Notes: generated by a model not told the origin, from the letters alone. A DNA stretch of 64,000 nt from Alphaproteobacteria bacterium (GCA_018823745.1 JAHJHR010000018.1:1-64000), one strand, 5' to 3'; numbered from the stretch's first letter, positions 24,214 to 33,509 are shown. A program made the numbers and translations.

Positions 24214-26857
24214 CATAATCCTCCTCATCGTCCGGATCGTCCGGCGCGCCCTGCATCCGCTCCAGCCAGATGCGGTTCGCGACGACCTCGATCTCGGTCT
24301 CATAATGGCCCGGCGGGAAACTGACACCGAAGGAGGCGATCGGACCTTGGACCCGCGTGTCCCCATGCGGGTCAAGGCTGTGAATCATGAGCAGAGGCTT
24401 GTTGCGGATTTCACGGTAATGGGTGTCAGATGGCGCCACTGGATTGTCGCCGGACGCTGCGAGTGCTTCCGCCGCGGCCTTCTGCTCCGCGCTGAGCCCG
24501 AGCTTCTCGTCGCCACGCGAAGCCACGCGATCCTTGTTCAGCCGCCATGCCGTACCTTGCAGATCGCTAACGACGCGGGATTGTCCGTTCAGCCTATAGG
24601 GTTCACTTCCGCTTCCGCGCGGCGAGATCAGCAGCACGTCGGCGAGCGGATGCTGTTCCGCGAGCGTGCGCAGATAGGCGATGATATCCGCCTTGCGGTC
24701 GGCGAACTGCCCGTGTGCCTGGAAAGCGATCAGGAAATCCTCGATCTTTTCCACGCTGACATCGCGGAACATCGGCCCCTTCCCGGTATCCTCTGAAACC
24801 TGACCTCCGAAGCCCTCGCGCCAGGTCTGCTCGATCAGCGCGAAATTGGCGGTGTTCACGTCGGGGTCGGTGGAAACGATATAGCTCTCCAGCATGCGCC
24901 CACTGAAGTTCTGCCGGAATTTCACCTTCTCGCCTGTCCGCATCTTGTTGGCGGCGGTGATCAGTAGGCTGTCGGGATGGGCCATGATGTAAAGACCGAA
25001 CTGGCGCGGACTTAGCCCATCGCGACGCATGCGTTTGACCTGCTGCGTCAGTTCTTCGGCGGCCTGAGCGATATGCGAATACCAGTTGATGGAGTCGCTC
25101 GAGAGATGGACGCGGCAGAGGTCCTCGAAGCCTGGTCGGTAGCCAAACCATCGGCCCATCTGCATGAGCGTGTCATACATCTTGGTGTTGCGATACATAT
25201 AGCTGACGGTCAGACCCTCGATGGTCAGGCCGCGCGACAGGCTGAGGCCGCCAATGGCGACCGCAGTTAGCCCGACACCCTCTTTTTCGTATCGGGTGTA
25301 GTCGAGTACCTCATCGCTCTTGCTGTTGATGACGTAGAGGTGAAGGTGATCGAATACGCTGTTTAGCGCGGCCTTCACCTCGGGCCAGGTGAACTCTGCA
25401 TCGGCATATTCGGCATCAAACGCCTGCTTCAGACACTGCATGTAGACGTTCGTCGAAGAGACAGATTCCGGCATCAGATAATTTGTCCGGACCGCCTCTC
25501 TGATCCTCTTCTCGCGCAGACTGAGGAAATCACGCACGGCCTGCTGCACCGGTACGAATCGCGACACATTGATCATCATCGAGCAGTGCTTTCCGATCTG
25601 CCCGCGCAGGTTCCGGATGGCGCGCGCGACAATGAACTCGTCGAGTGCTCGGTAAAGGCTGGGCGGCAACTCTGGAACGGGGTCGTTGCGCCTGTGCCTG
25701 TAAGGAAGGAACTCTTCGCAGTCGTCAATCGGTCTCACAATCGACTGGCTGGTTTCATCGTCGAGGAAGACCTTCTCCGCACCGAAATAAGTCGTCGGCG
25801 CGTCTAGGCAGTAGATGAAGTCGCGCGGGAACAGCTCTTCGCGCACCTCATTGTCATAAGCATCGGGATTGATGAAGATGTTGGCAAAAGGCGTCGCCGT
25901 GTAGCCAACATAGCAGGATTTTGCAAATAGCCCGAGGATGCGCCGGATCATGGCGTTTGTCTTAGTCGGGTCGAGTTCCTCCTTGTTGGTGTTGATCGAA
26001 GCGTTGTCCGCCTCGTCGTCGATCAACAGCATCGGCACGTCGGAAATTCGGTCCCCGCCCTCGGCATTCAGTTCCTTCAGCCATTTGTGCAGGGCCGTCA
26101 GCGTCGTGACGTTCTTCTTGATGACGAGAATGATCGGCTTGCTGAAATCGTTGATCTTCCAACCGCTCTTCGCCGCGGTGTTCTTGTTGAAGTCCTCGTT
26201 GATGTTGGTGAGCGTTGCCGGGTGCGGATAACCAGTATCAAGGCCGACGCCGATAGATCGGCGGTCATCGGGATCGCTAGAGCGCCCGATAAAGGCTTCG
26301 TCGATACGCTCCTGGGTCTGCTTGCGCAGGTTGTTGTGGATGCCGGCGATGACAATGATGAATGTGTAGCCAGCGTCCGCAGCTCGGGCGATCAGGCCGG
26401 TGTAGTTGGCGGTCTTGCCTGATTGGACGTGGCCGATAACCAGGCCCCGGCGGTTCCAGGTCGTGCCCTCGCTGTAGGGATCCTGGAGATGTCCGAGGAT
26501 GCGGCTGGTCACGTCGCTAAGCGACTGCACCATCCGGGGCGGCCAGCCATCCTTCCGCAGGAAGTTCTCGTAGGCGCCGGAATAGGCCCAAGTGGTGTTT
26601 TCACGCTTGCGGACCCACTGATCGTCATGCCTCGCGGCGATGTCGACGAGAGAGACGCCGGCGCCCATGCGTGTGTCGACCGAAATCATCGCCTCGGTGA
26701 TGATGTTACGAAGGTCGCCGGTGTAACCGAAAATGGAGGCTATCTGCTTCGCCTTATCCTCAACCTGCTGGCGTGTCGGCGTATCGGTCAGGTTGGCGAG
26801 ACCCGAGATCAACGCGTTAGCGATGTTGCGTTCTTCCGTGATTATCGTCGCGGTCAT
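24206..26857 (-). CDS. Z1-domain superfamily 2 helicase-like ATPase
   Basis: An 883-residue motor protein. Walker A is GHVQSGKT near residue 141, the Walker B/DEAD-type motif is MLLIDDEADNASI near residue 275, and motif III is SCYVGYTATPFANIF. The later conserved block GVGLTAVAIGGLSLSRGLTI belongs to the second RecA-like domain. The Z1 family was recognised in restriction-like operons with MutL/MORC-type ATPases, exactly the pairing here. The ATG at 26857 overlaps the upstream ATPase stop by four bases. It probably moves or remodels DNA in the defence complex. Confidence 0.9.
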   Translation of the reverse strand: MTATIITEERNIANALISGLANLTDTPTRQQVEDKAKQIASIFGYTGDLRNIITEAMISVDTRMGAGVSLVDIAARHDDQWVRKRENTTWAYSGAYENFLRKDGWPPRMVQSLSDVTSRILGHLQDPYSEGTTWNRRGLVIGHVQSGKTANYTGLIARAADAGYTFIIVIAGIHNNLRKQTQERIDEAFIGRSSDPDDRRSIGVGLDTGYPHPATLTNINEDFNKNTAAKSGWKINDFSKPIILVIKKNVTTLTALHKWLKELNAEGGDRISDVPMLLIDDEADNASINTNKEELDPTKTNAMIRRILGLFAKSCYVGYTATPFANIFINPDAYDNEVREELFPRDFIYCLDAPTTYFGAEKVFLDDETSQSIVRPIDDCEEFLPYRHRRNDPVPELPPSLYRALDEFIVARAIRNLRGQIGKHCSMMINVSRFVPVQQAVRDFLSLREKRIREAVRTNYLMPESVSSTNVYMQCLKQAFDAEYADAEFTWPEVKAALNSVFDHLHLYVINSKSDEVLDYTRYEKEGVGLTAVAIGGLSLSRGLTIEGLTVSYMYRNTKMYDTLMQMGRWFGYRPGFEDLCRVHLSSDSINWYSHIAQAAEELTQQVKRMRRDGLSPRQFGLYIMAHPDSLLITAANKMRTGEKVKFRQNFSGRMLESYIVSTDPDVNTANFALIEQTWREGFGGQVSEDTGKGPMFRDVSVEKIEDFLIAFQAHGQFADRKADIIAYLRTLAEQHPLADVLLISPRGSGSEPYRLNGQSRVVSDLQGTAWRLNKDRVASRGDEKLGLSAEQKAAAEALAASGDNPVAPSDTHYREIRNKPLLMIHSLDPHGDTRVQGPIASFGVSFPPGHYETEIEVVANRIWLERMQGAPDDPDDEEDYDA

Positions 26858-28332
26858 GCGAAGGCCTCTGCAATGAATTTCTCGGTCATCTCGATCTGCC
26901 CATCAAAAAGGTGTGTCGAAAGCACGATCCGGAGGAAGGCTTGTGGATCACCCGGCCCGTCGCCGTAGAGGAGCTGCTTGAGACTTCTCAGCCGATCCAG
27001 CGCTTGGTCATGGTCGGCGGCTGTCTGGCTCACCTCCCGTGGATGCGTTGAGTAGTCGGAATAGATCATCTCGACCGGTAGGGCGGCGCTGATGGAATCT
27101 AGCAGCACGCGCAGTGAGGTGGCATCGTCGGATGACAGCTTGGTGCAGAGGGAAGCAACGAGCGGGTGCTCTGCGTTGATCACGAACCGGATGCCGCCAT
27201 GATCTGCATAGCGTTCCCAGAGCGGTGCTTGGCTCTCTTGGAATAGCTTCTGGCCGCGACCGCGATGGACGGTAACACTGCGGGCGATGATCTGGCTGAT
27301 GATCTGCCGTAGGCGCTCTCGTACAGCATGTGGCGGCCGTGCGCGCGATTTCTTGATGTCGATGGTCCAGGCTTCATCGAGGTTGTTCGGGAAGTCGATC
27401 TGCACCCGCGCCAGCTTTGTCGCCTCACCCTTGGGCACCAGCCGAAACCAGTCGCCCCAAGCCATCAGACGGCCGTTACGATAGACGTAGGCACCCTGGT
27501 TGGAGATGAAGTCGCTGCGACTCTGGTAGTAGTCGTACTCGGACGCGGAGAGCCGGCTGTGGTGAGGAAGGATGTAGGGCTGCATCACGACCGGCACGTC
27601 GCCGATCCAGACCTTCTCCTCGTGGAGCACCTGAGTCGCCTCATTCTTCCGGCAGAAGGGATCGAAGGCGGTGATCGGATGGCCGTTCATGTAGATTGAC
27701 AGCCTTCGCCGACCTTTTACCTCGCCGGCGAGGAAGCGGTGGAAGACGAGCGACAGATGCTTTTCCACAACCGCCAGCTTCTCGTTAACAATCTCATCAC
27801 GCTTCTGCCCGGTCTCGTCCTCGAACAGCCGGTCGAGGTCGCGCCAGATTACCAGCGTCCCGGTCTCGCAAAGCGTTTCGACAAAGGGTTGCTCCGCGAT
27901 TTCGTCAGGTTCGAGCACGGAGATAAACCAGTCGTCGTCCTCCTCGATCTGGGCGAGGCTCCATTCCGCGCCGGCGCGGTGGCCCTTCACAGCGCTGACC
28001 ACTGTCAGGCGGCGGCACTGCGAGAACGATGCGGTCTTGAGACCGAGGCCGAAGCGCCCGAGGTCTTTCGGCCCGCGCTCTTTGCGAGGATCGGTGGCGC
28101 CGTGGCGCATCGCCGCGATCACCTCGTCCTCGGTCATTCCGCTACCATTGTCGGCGATGACGACCACCGGCTCACTGCGGCTCATGTCGCAAAAGATCTG
28201 AATACTCGTCGCGTCGGCCGAGATGCTGTTGTCGATCAGGTCGGCAACAGCAGTTTCAAGCGAATAGCCGAGATCGCGGAGGGAAGCCGTCAGGCTGGCG
28301 GCGCTGGGAGGAAGATGGTGCGATCTCGCCAT
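26854..28332 (-). CDS. MutL/MORC-like GHKL ATPase of the Mza-type operon
   Basis: A 492-residue protein from the ATG at 28332, which overlaps the vsr stop (TGATG). The GHKL ATP-binding fold is complete: ADLIDNSISADAT (N box), VVIADNGSGMTEDE (G1) and LGRFGLGLKTASFSQC (G2) within the first 130 residues, followed by an S5-like domain and a helical C-terminus. Such MORC-type ATPases occur in predicted restriction-like systems with Z1 helicases. The expected role is ATP-driven DNA clamping or sensing that licenses the nuclease. Confidence 0.9.
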   Translation of the reverse strand: MARSHHLPPSAASLTASLRDLGYSLETAVADLIDNSISADATSIQIFCDMSRSEPVVVIADNGSGMTEDEVIAAMRHGATDPRKERGPKDLGRFGLGLKTASFSQCRRLTVVSAVKGHRAGAEWSLAQIEEDDDWFISVLEPDEIAEQPFVETLCETGTLVIWRDLDRLFEDETGQKRDEIVNEKLAVVEKHLSLVFHRFLAGEVKGRRRLSIYMNGHPITAFDPFCRKNEATQVLHEEKVWIGDVPVVMQPYILPHHSRLSASEYDYYQSRSDFISNQGAYVYRNGRLMAWGDWFRLVPKGEATKLARVQIDFPNNLDEAWTIDIKKSRARPPHAVRERLRQIISQIIARSVTVHRGRGQKLFQESQAPLWERYADHGGIRFVINAEHPLVASLCTKLSSDDATSLRVLLDSISAALPVEMIYSDYSTHPREVSQTAADHDQALDRLRSLKQLLYGDGPGDPQAFLRIVLSTHLFDGQIEMTEKFIAEAFA

Positions 28333-28754
28333 CAGCCGTCGCCCCGCAGTTGATCGGCGAGGCGGCGGACAACGCCCTCCGCGTCGGCCTTGAGCTCGCA
28401 CTCCCAGACGATAAGGACGGTCCAGCCGGTGGCTTCGAGCGCGGCCTGGTTGCGCGCGTCGCGGCTAACATTCCCGTCGAACTTCTCTTGCCAGAACTCG
28501 CGCCGCGTCGATGGCGTGGTGGCATTCCGGCAGCCGGGATGCCGGTGCCAGAAGCAGCCGTGGACGAAAATCGCCGTCCGGTATTTGGTCAGGACCACAT
28601 CGGGTCGTCCAGGGAGCTGCTTGGCATGAAGCCTGTACCGGAAACCGGCGCAGTGCAGCAGCGAGCGCAGCCGTAGCTCCGGGCCAGTGTTCCGGCCCCT
28701 GATCCGCGACATGTTCCAGCTCCGCCGCTCGCTGGTAAGCGTGTCCGCCATCAT
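28332..28754 (-). CDS. vsr: Vsr DNA mismatch (T:G) nicking endonuclease
   Basis: A 140-residue very-short-patch repair endonuclease. The sequence has all family hallmarks: RSWNMSRIRGRNTGPE near the N-terminus, GRPDVVLTKYRTAIFVHGCF with the catalytic aspartate, and WHRHPGCRNATTP with zinc-binding residues. It nicks 5' of T in T:G mismatches that arise by deamination of 5-methylcytosine, which explains its coupling to the upstream C5 methyltransferase. Genes overlap on both sides (ATGA with the methyltransferase, TGATG with the ATPase). Confidence 0.96.
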   Translation of the reverse strand: MMADTLTSERRSWNMSRIRGRNTGPELRLRSLLHCAGFRYRLHAKQLPGRPDVVLTKYRTAIFVHGCFWHRHPGCRNATTPSTRREFWQEKFDGNVSRDARNQAALEATGWTVLIVWECELKADAEGVVRRLADQLRGDG

Positions 28755-30376
28755 CCGCTGCTCCGGATGGAGTCGAGCACCTCAGCGACGATTCCAGCTA
28801 TCTGCTGAGCGAGATTCGGGGGCACGGCGTTCCCGACTTGGTGATACTGCTCTGTGCGAGGGCCCGCGAAGAAATAGTTGTCAGGAAAGGTCTGAAGGCG
28901 GGCCGCTTCGCGCACAGTCAGGCTCCGGCACTGAGCCGGGTCGTAGTGGATGAAATAGTGACCATCCTTCGAGATGTGTGAAGTGACCGTCGTCGATACC
29001 TGATCGGCGAGTTGGACTCGGAAGCGATCAGAGAACATCTTACCGTTGCGACCCTGCTCGACATTCTGATGGTCGGGTAGGAGGTTGGCAGGAAAATCGG
29101 CGAGCTTGGGGCTGCGCCCGGTCTCTTGTGCGAAGGTCGCCGCGTAGAGGTAGCGGCGCAGATCTGATGCCATGTGGCTGCGCGCCTCGTGTGCGGTCAG
29201 GACCGGCAAGCGTTCATCATACAGGCTGCGCAACACATCGTGGTTGGACCGCTGCACCACATAGTGCATGGATGAGGTGTGGCGCGGCGAGTGCATCTCG
29301 ATGAGCTTCTCGAACTTGAGCTCCCGGGCCATCTGCCCGGCATAGGCCAAACCGTTTAGCTGCCCGCGGATGTTCATACTGGAAATGTGTCGAATGGCGC
29401 TCAGCCAAGCATCCCGGCTGTCCTTCTCCTTCGACAGACCACTTCGTATTGCCGGAAGAGAGCTGATCGTGTCACGAACGGTAGGCGCCGTCATCTTCCT
29501 GAGGGTGGTGGGCCGGACCTTAAGGTCGCTGCGGATGCCGACGATGAACATCCGGTGCCGCGCCTGCGGAATGCCATAGTCCTCGGCCCGTACAAGAAAT
29601 AGTCGCGGGTCAACCTCTTCTTCGGCCATTTCCTCATCCGTGAGGGAATAAAGCCGGTATGCAAGGTCACGTGGCGCGTCGGGGATAGCGGTTGCCGGCT
29701 GTTGCAAATCACGGACGATCCGGTTGATAGCGGATTTCCCGTCTATTGTTGCCGAAAGAAGTCCCTTCACATTCTCCATAACGAATACCGGTGGCCGATG
29801 ATCTGCGATGATCCGTAGGTATTCGAGGTATAGTGTGTGCTTTTCATCTTGCTCGAAACGAGGGTCGCCCTTCATTCGAGATCGACCGACTAGGGAATAG
29901 GCCTGACAAGGTGGGCCTCCGACGAGCACCCAATGCCGGCTGTCCCGCAGTCGCTCATTGATCAGTTTACGAACCTCAGCATGCGATGATGGGCCGAGGG
30001 AAACACGCAATGCACTGATCTGCGCGTGATTAAAGGCATTGAGATGTCTTGCAAAGAGGTCTTCTTGCGTGATCCGACCGGCAAGGAAGTCGTAATAGTC
30101 GTCCGGAACCTCACCGTCCGGGAAGTATCGGAAGAAGTGCCTAAGAAACAAGGTTTTGTGAGAAAACGGATCGCGTTCAATTGACACTACGTTCCGAAAT
30201 CGACGACGCTTTACCCCATCGAGTAAAGACGAAAATCCCTCCCCAAGCCCACCTGGGCCAGCAAATACATCCACAACAGGGTATTTTACTTCCCTTTCGT
30301 TGAAAATGTCCGGGGCAGCCGAATCTGTTTCAGATGCTGATGTCGCTTGGGGCATCAGTTTCCTATGTTTCAACAT
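28751..30376 (-). CDS. DNA (cytosine-5) methyltransferase, first gene of the Mza-type operon
   Basis: A 541-residue C5 methyltransferase with the ordered motifs FAGPGGLGEGF (I, near residue 38), GGPPCQAYSLVGRS (IV, catalytic Cys), VFVMENVKGLL (VI), RHRMFIVGIR (VIII) and YHQVGNAVPPNLAQQI (X). It should modify the island's own recognition sequence to protect host DNA from the downstream nuclease components. The target sequence cannot be read from the protein. The gene is first in the operon, and vsr follows with an ATGA overlap. An in-frame ATG at 30355 is an alternative start. Confidence 0.95.
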   Translation of the reverse strand: MLKHRKLMPQATSASETDSAAPDIFNEREVKYPVVDVFAGPGGLGEGFSSLLDGVKRRRFRNVVSIERDPFSHKTLFLRHFFRYFPDGEVPDDYYDFLAGRITQEDLFARHLNAFNHAQISALRVSLGPSSHAEVRKLINERLRDSRHWVLVGGPPCQAYSLVGRSRMKGDPRFEQDEKHTLYLEYLRIIADHRPPVFVMENVKGLLSATIDGKSAINRIVRDLQQPATAIPDAPRDLAYRLYSLTDEEMAEEEVDPRLFLVRAEDYGIPQARHRMFIVGIRSDLKVRPTTLRKMTAPTVRDTISSLPAIRSGLSKEKDSRDAWLSAIRHISSMNIRGQLNGLAYAGQMARELKFEKLIEMHSPRHTSSMHYVVQRSNHDVLRSLYDERLPVLTAHEARSHMASDLRRYLYAATFAQETGRSPKLADFPANLLPDHQNVEQGRNGKMFSDRFRVQLADQVSTTVTSHISKDGHYFIHYDPAQCRSLTVREAARLQTFPDNYFFAGPRTEQYHQVGNAVPPNLAQQIAGIVAEVLDSIRSSG

Positions 30377-30808
30377 TTCAATAGCTGACTTTCATGGCAT
30401 ATGGTGCCGTTATTCGATTCATACACAGAAAGTCGCAGGCGCGAAGCCCCGGCGCGCTAATCACAGTAACGATGGACCAAGTATGATTTTCAAGATGAGT
30501 AGGCGGGGTGGACTCCACAGTTAAGAAGCAGAGTGAAACTCTATTTCGCATTCTCCACGCGTGATTCGCAGGGCGAAATCATTCCTTTAACGCAGGCAGT
30601 TTTAGCCATCACGGGAGCAGAGACAAGTACGCGCCCGCCGCCGGGTGAGATTGGCGGCGCCATGCTGAAGTGCAATCAGGGGTATTCTAATAGTGGAGTT
30701 TGTAGGTTCAACCACAATTTGCTGGTATGGCCCGTCTCCTGATTCTTTTCTAGTTTATGGCATTTTCTTTGGGGGGATTGGATTCGAACAAGTCAGAGTG
30801 TGAAAACC
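30377..30808. other. Intergenic region upstream of the defence operon
   Basis: This 432-bp gap lies between the methyltransferase start and the integrase stop. It is comparatively AT-rich near the methyltransferase and should contain the operon promoter on the minus strand, but no boxes are convincing. A 69-codon plus-strand frame at 30533-30742 has no domain and poor signals. I see no RNA gene. Confidence 0.35.
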
Positions 30809-32584
30809 TTACCCCTTATGCAGATGGCTGAGATCCAACCCGTCAAAACGCAGCTTCTCCATCGCCTCGACGCGGGCAGCGAGGCCGACCGGATCACCAT
30901 AGCCGTCATGGACGGTGCCTCCGCTGTGACCGACGAACGCCTTGCGCATGTCTTCCGGGATGCCGCTGTTACGGCAGGCGGTAATGAAGGTATGTCGGAA
31001 GGCGTGCATGTTTCTACCGGGCAGTTTGATGCCAAGGCCAGTAAGAAAGCGGGCGAACCACTGAGAAACCGGCGCATAGGCATTACGGCCTTCGGCACCG
31101 ACCGGTGCATCGGGAAACAGCTTGCCACCCTTGCACTTTTCGACGAAGGCGATAAAGCCGATGCGCTGGAGTTCGGGATGGATTGGAACCGCGTACTGCT
31201 TGCGGGTCTTGCTGCTGTGGATCTCGATCCACTTATGACCACCTTCGGTTTTCACCTGGCTACGCTCCAGACCGCAGACCTCGCCCATTCGAGCGCCGGT
31301 GTAGAGGGCGAGAAGGGGTAGCCAGAACCGGTAGCTTTTTCGCTTCGTTGGATCGGAATACAGATCGCTGGCGAATATCGTCGTCAGCATAGCGGGCGTT
31401 TGCGTCTTTGGGGGGCGGTCACTGTTCTTGCCCCAGCTCTCCACTTTTAAATCGCCGACGGGGTTGGCTGCAACCAGGTTTAGCCGCCGAGCCCATTCGA
31501 AGAAGGTTCGCAGATGGGAGACAGACTTCGTCGTCGTGGCAAGACTGTTGATCGGGATTTTTGCCGTCTCGTTCTTGATAATGGCCTCCCGAATCGTTCG
31601 AACTCTCAGCCGTGTTTGGTATTTCTGCGGGCACCGGCTGACAAGGGTGTACCATTCCACCACATCATTGCGGGTGATGGCGGCGATCGGTTTATCGCCC
31701 GTTACCTGCTCCAAATAATCGATGGAAGTCGCAAAGCTGGCCAGCGTCGATCTGGACCGCCTTTCTCTGCTGTCGTGTTTGAAGCGCTCCATCAATTGGG
31801 ACGGAGTCTTTGCGGAATCAGGGGCCAACTCGTCCGAAAGCGAGATGAGCGGGGCGGAGGAGTGAAAAGAAGGTGTTTCAGGCGCGGCGGTCGTTAGGCC
31901 GAGTTCCGCCTTCGCGGTATTGACCAGGTGCTGCTTCAGCACTTCGATTTCCCGAAGCATGATGGTCCGTGCCAGCGCGCGGTAATCGGAGCGCTCTCGA
32001 TCGACAAGGAGATTCTCGATCTCAGCGTCATCGGGATCAGTGACCATCCGTGCCAGCTCGACTTCGCGAAAGGCCTCGTCTGCATAAGGCTCGACCAGCC
32101 CGTAGTTTTCCGCTTCAAGGCAAGCCATAAGATCGGCCAGTTGTGTTCGGGCGCGCTCGCGCTCCCAGGCCGGGTCCACCGCGACGGGCGAGTCCGCAAT
32201 CTGCTTGAGCAACCCCGCCAGATCGGTCGGTGTAACCGCTTTTCGGTCGAGAGTGCCATAACGCTGCCTGAAGGCCTTTTCAGACCAGTCGATATCCTGG
32301 ATGGATTGGCGGAGATAGGCCTCGGCCCGTTTGGAGACCTTAGTTGCTGCACTCGACGCTTCATCGGGTGACAATCTCGCTGTTTGGAATCTGTATCCAA
32401 GCCTGATTTCTTCATCCGTTCGGATTTCCAAGGGCTTGGCCATCAGCCGGGCTGTTTCACGATCCTTCGTGCCGAGCGCCTCGCACCATTCGGTCCGCCC
32501 GAGAAGGTCAACAAGGTCGCCCGGGACACGCCGTCGGAAGTAGTAGTTTCCTTTTTTGACTTGTAGATAGTTTGGCCGTTTCAT
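30809..32584 (-). CDS. Tyrosine-type phage integrase
   Basis: About 591 residues from the ATG at 32584, which has GGTGGCGAG upstream. The N-terminus (RPNYLQVKKGNYYFRRRVP) is a typical arm-binding/DUF6538-like segment. A SAM-like core-binding domain lies near residues 270-360, and the catalytic domain has the first Arg in YTGARMGEVCGLE, HAFRHTFITAC (His-x-x-Arg), GHSGGTVHDGYG (His and the Tyr nucleophile) near the end. All catalytic residues are present, so it may be active. A tRNA 3'-end fragment lies about 115 bp upstream of the start, the usual arrangement of an island integrase next to its attachment site. Confidence 0.93.
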   Translation of the reverse strand: MKRPNYLQVKKGNYYFRRRVPGDLVDLLGRTEWCEALGTKDRETARLMAKPLEIRTDEEIRLGYRFQTARLSPDEASSAATKVSKRAEAYLRQSIQDIDWSEKAFRQRYGTLDRKAVTPTDLAGLLKQIADSPVAVDPAWERERARTQLADLMACLEAENYGLVEPYADEAFREVELARMVTDPDDAEIENLLVDRERSDYRALARTIMLREIEVLKQHLVNTAKAELGLTTAAPETPSFHSSAPLISLSDELAPDSAKTPSQLMERFKHDSRERRSRSTLASFATSIDYLEQVTGDKPIAAITRNDVVEWYTLVSRCPQKYQTRLRVRTIREAIIKNETAKIPINSLATTTKSVSHLRTFFEWARRLNLVAANPVGDLKVESWGKNSDRPPKTQTPAMLTTIFASDLYSDPTKRKSYRFWLPLLALYTGARMGEVCGLERSQVKTEGGHKWIEIHSSKTRKQYAVPIHPELQRIGFIAFVEKCKGGKLFPDAPVGAEGRNAYAPVSQWFARFLTGLGIKLPGRNMHAFRHTFITACRNSGIPEDMRKAFVGHSGGTVHDGYGDPVGLAARVEAMEKLRFDGLDLSHLHKG

Positions 32585-32698
32585 GCTCGCCACCGACTGT
32601 CTCCGGACAAGGTTTGTGGGAACCATTGTGGGAGCAATCGGTGGGAACCGCAACATTGTTTATCAATAAGTTAGATGTATCAATTGCCTGTATTAAGG

Positions 32699-32726
32699 AA
32701 GGGTTCGAATCCCCTTGGGGACGCCA
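32699..32726 (+). repeat. tRNA 3'-end fragment, candidate attachment site (attR)
   Basis: The stretch holds a T-arm-like segment around GGTTCGAATCCCC, an acceptor-like TGGGGAC, a discriminator G and an encoded CCA (32724-32726). One A-C mismatch interrupts the T-stem. The 50 bases to the left do not fold into the rest of a tRNA, so only the 3' end is present. This is what integration into a tRNA gene leaves at the far end of an element. The amino acid identity is undetermined. Confidence 0.65.
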
Positions 32727-32765
32727 TTTCCACATTTTATGAATGCCACTACGGGCGCCGGATAA

Positions 32766-33509
32766 TCACGGCCTGCCGGGTTTTGCGTTGTGTGTAGAGT
32801 GCCCGTACGCTCTCTCCAGCTGCCATTGGTACAGACGGCAGGCGATCGCTGTGATCAGGAGGCCGATCAGCATCGAGGCCAGGGTATGGCTTAGATAGTG
32901 CTGGCCGCGGGCCATCTGGTAGAGTCCCATGGTCCAGCCCGCCAGCATGCCAGGGGCGTAAGCGAGCCAGCGCCGCCGGCCCATCAGCAGGACCAGGCCG
33001 AACAGGCCGAAGCCACCCGCCGCGTGTCCGGCCGGCCAGCAGCGCAGCTGCGGCTCGAACGGTGCCAATCCGTAGAACCGCTCCCAGATCGTCACCCCGA
33101 GCCGGTCGCCGCCAAGCAGTATATCCTGCGACGGACAGGAGACTCCGGTCATCTGCTTCAGCGCGTTGGCGATGAGCGGCGTCAGCCCCAGCACCAGGAG
33201 CGCCACCGCCGCTCGGCTGTGCCGCTCGGTCCAGCCCTGCCGCCAGGCGGTAACCGTCAGCAGCAGCACGGCGATCCCTCCGCCGATGCCGAGCAGGCGC
33301 CGTGCGCCGGTATAGAGCAGGGCATGCGCCAGACCACCATCCCTTGGCATGAGCCAGGCATTCGTCGCGCTGTCATGGAACAGGCCGGCAAGGCCGAGAT
33401 CGAGCTGGTGCAGGGCCGGCAATCCGACGATCAGCAGCAGCAGGGCAAGCAATACCGGTATTTCCCACCCCAGGCGCCGCATATCCGGCAGGGCAAGGGC
33501 GAGGCTCAT
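32766..33509 (-). CDS. PAP2-family membrane phosphatase
   Basis: A 247-residue protein with about six hydrophobic segments. The PAP2 phosphatase motifs are present: LKQMTGVSCPSQ (K and C1), CWPAGHAAGGFGLFG (the PSGH equivalent, with the catalytic histidine) and ARGQHYLSHTLAS (the final RxxxHxxSH-type motif). It overlaps the eptA stop by four bases, so the pair is coupled. Together they probably dephosphorylate lipid A or undecaprenyl-type substrates and add phosphoethanolamine, changing outer-membrane charge and polymyxin sensitivity. The exact lipid substrate is not evident. Confidence 0.88.
   Translation of the reverse strand: MSLALALPDMRRLGWEIPVLLALLLLIVGLPALHQLDLGLAGLFHDSATNAWLMPRDGGLAHALLYTGARRLLGIGGGIAVLLLTVTAWRQGWTERHSRAAVALLVLGLTPLIANALKQMTGVSCPSQDILLGGDRLGVTIWERFYGLAPFEPQLRCWPAGHAAGGFGLFGLVLLMGRRRWLAYAPGMLAGWTMGLYQMARGQHYLSHTLASMLIGLLITAIACRLYQWQLERAYGHSTHNAKPGRP

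Noticed and set aside
30533..30742. Possible 69-residue protein in the gap upstream of the defence operon
   Set aside because: No family resemblance and no convincing start signal.
30783..30800. Sequence resembling the end of an antisense tRNA (GGATTCGAAC)
   Set aside because: The flanking bases do not form a T-stem or acceptor stem, so it is not a tRNA and not a clear second copy of the attachment core.
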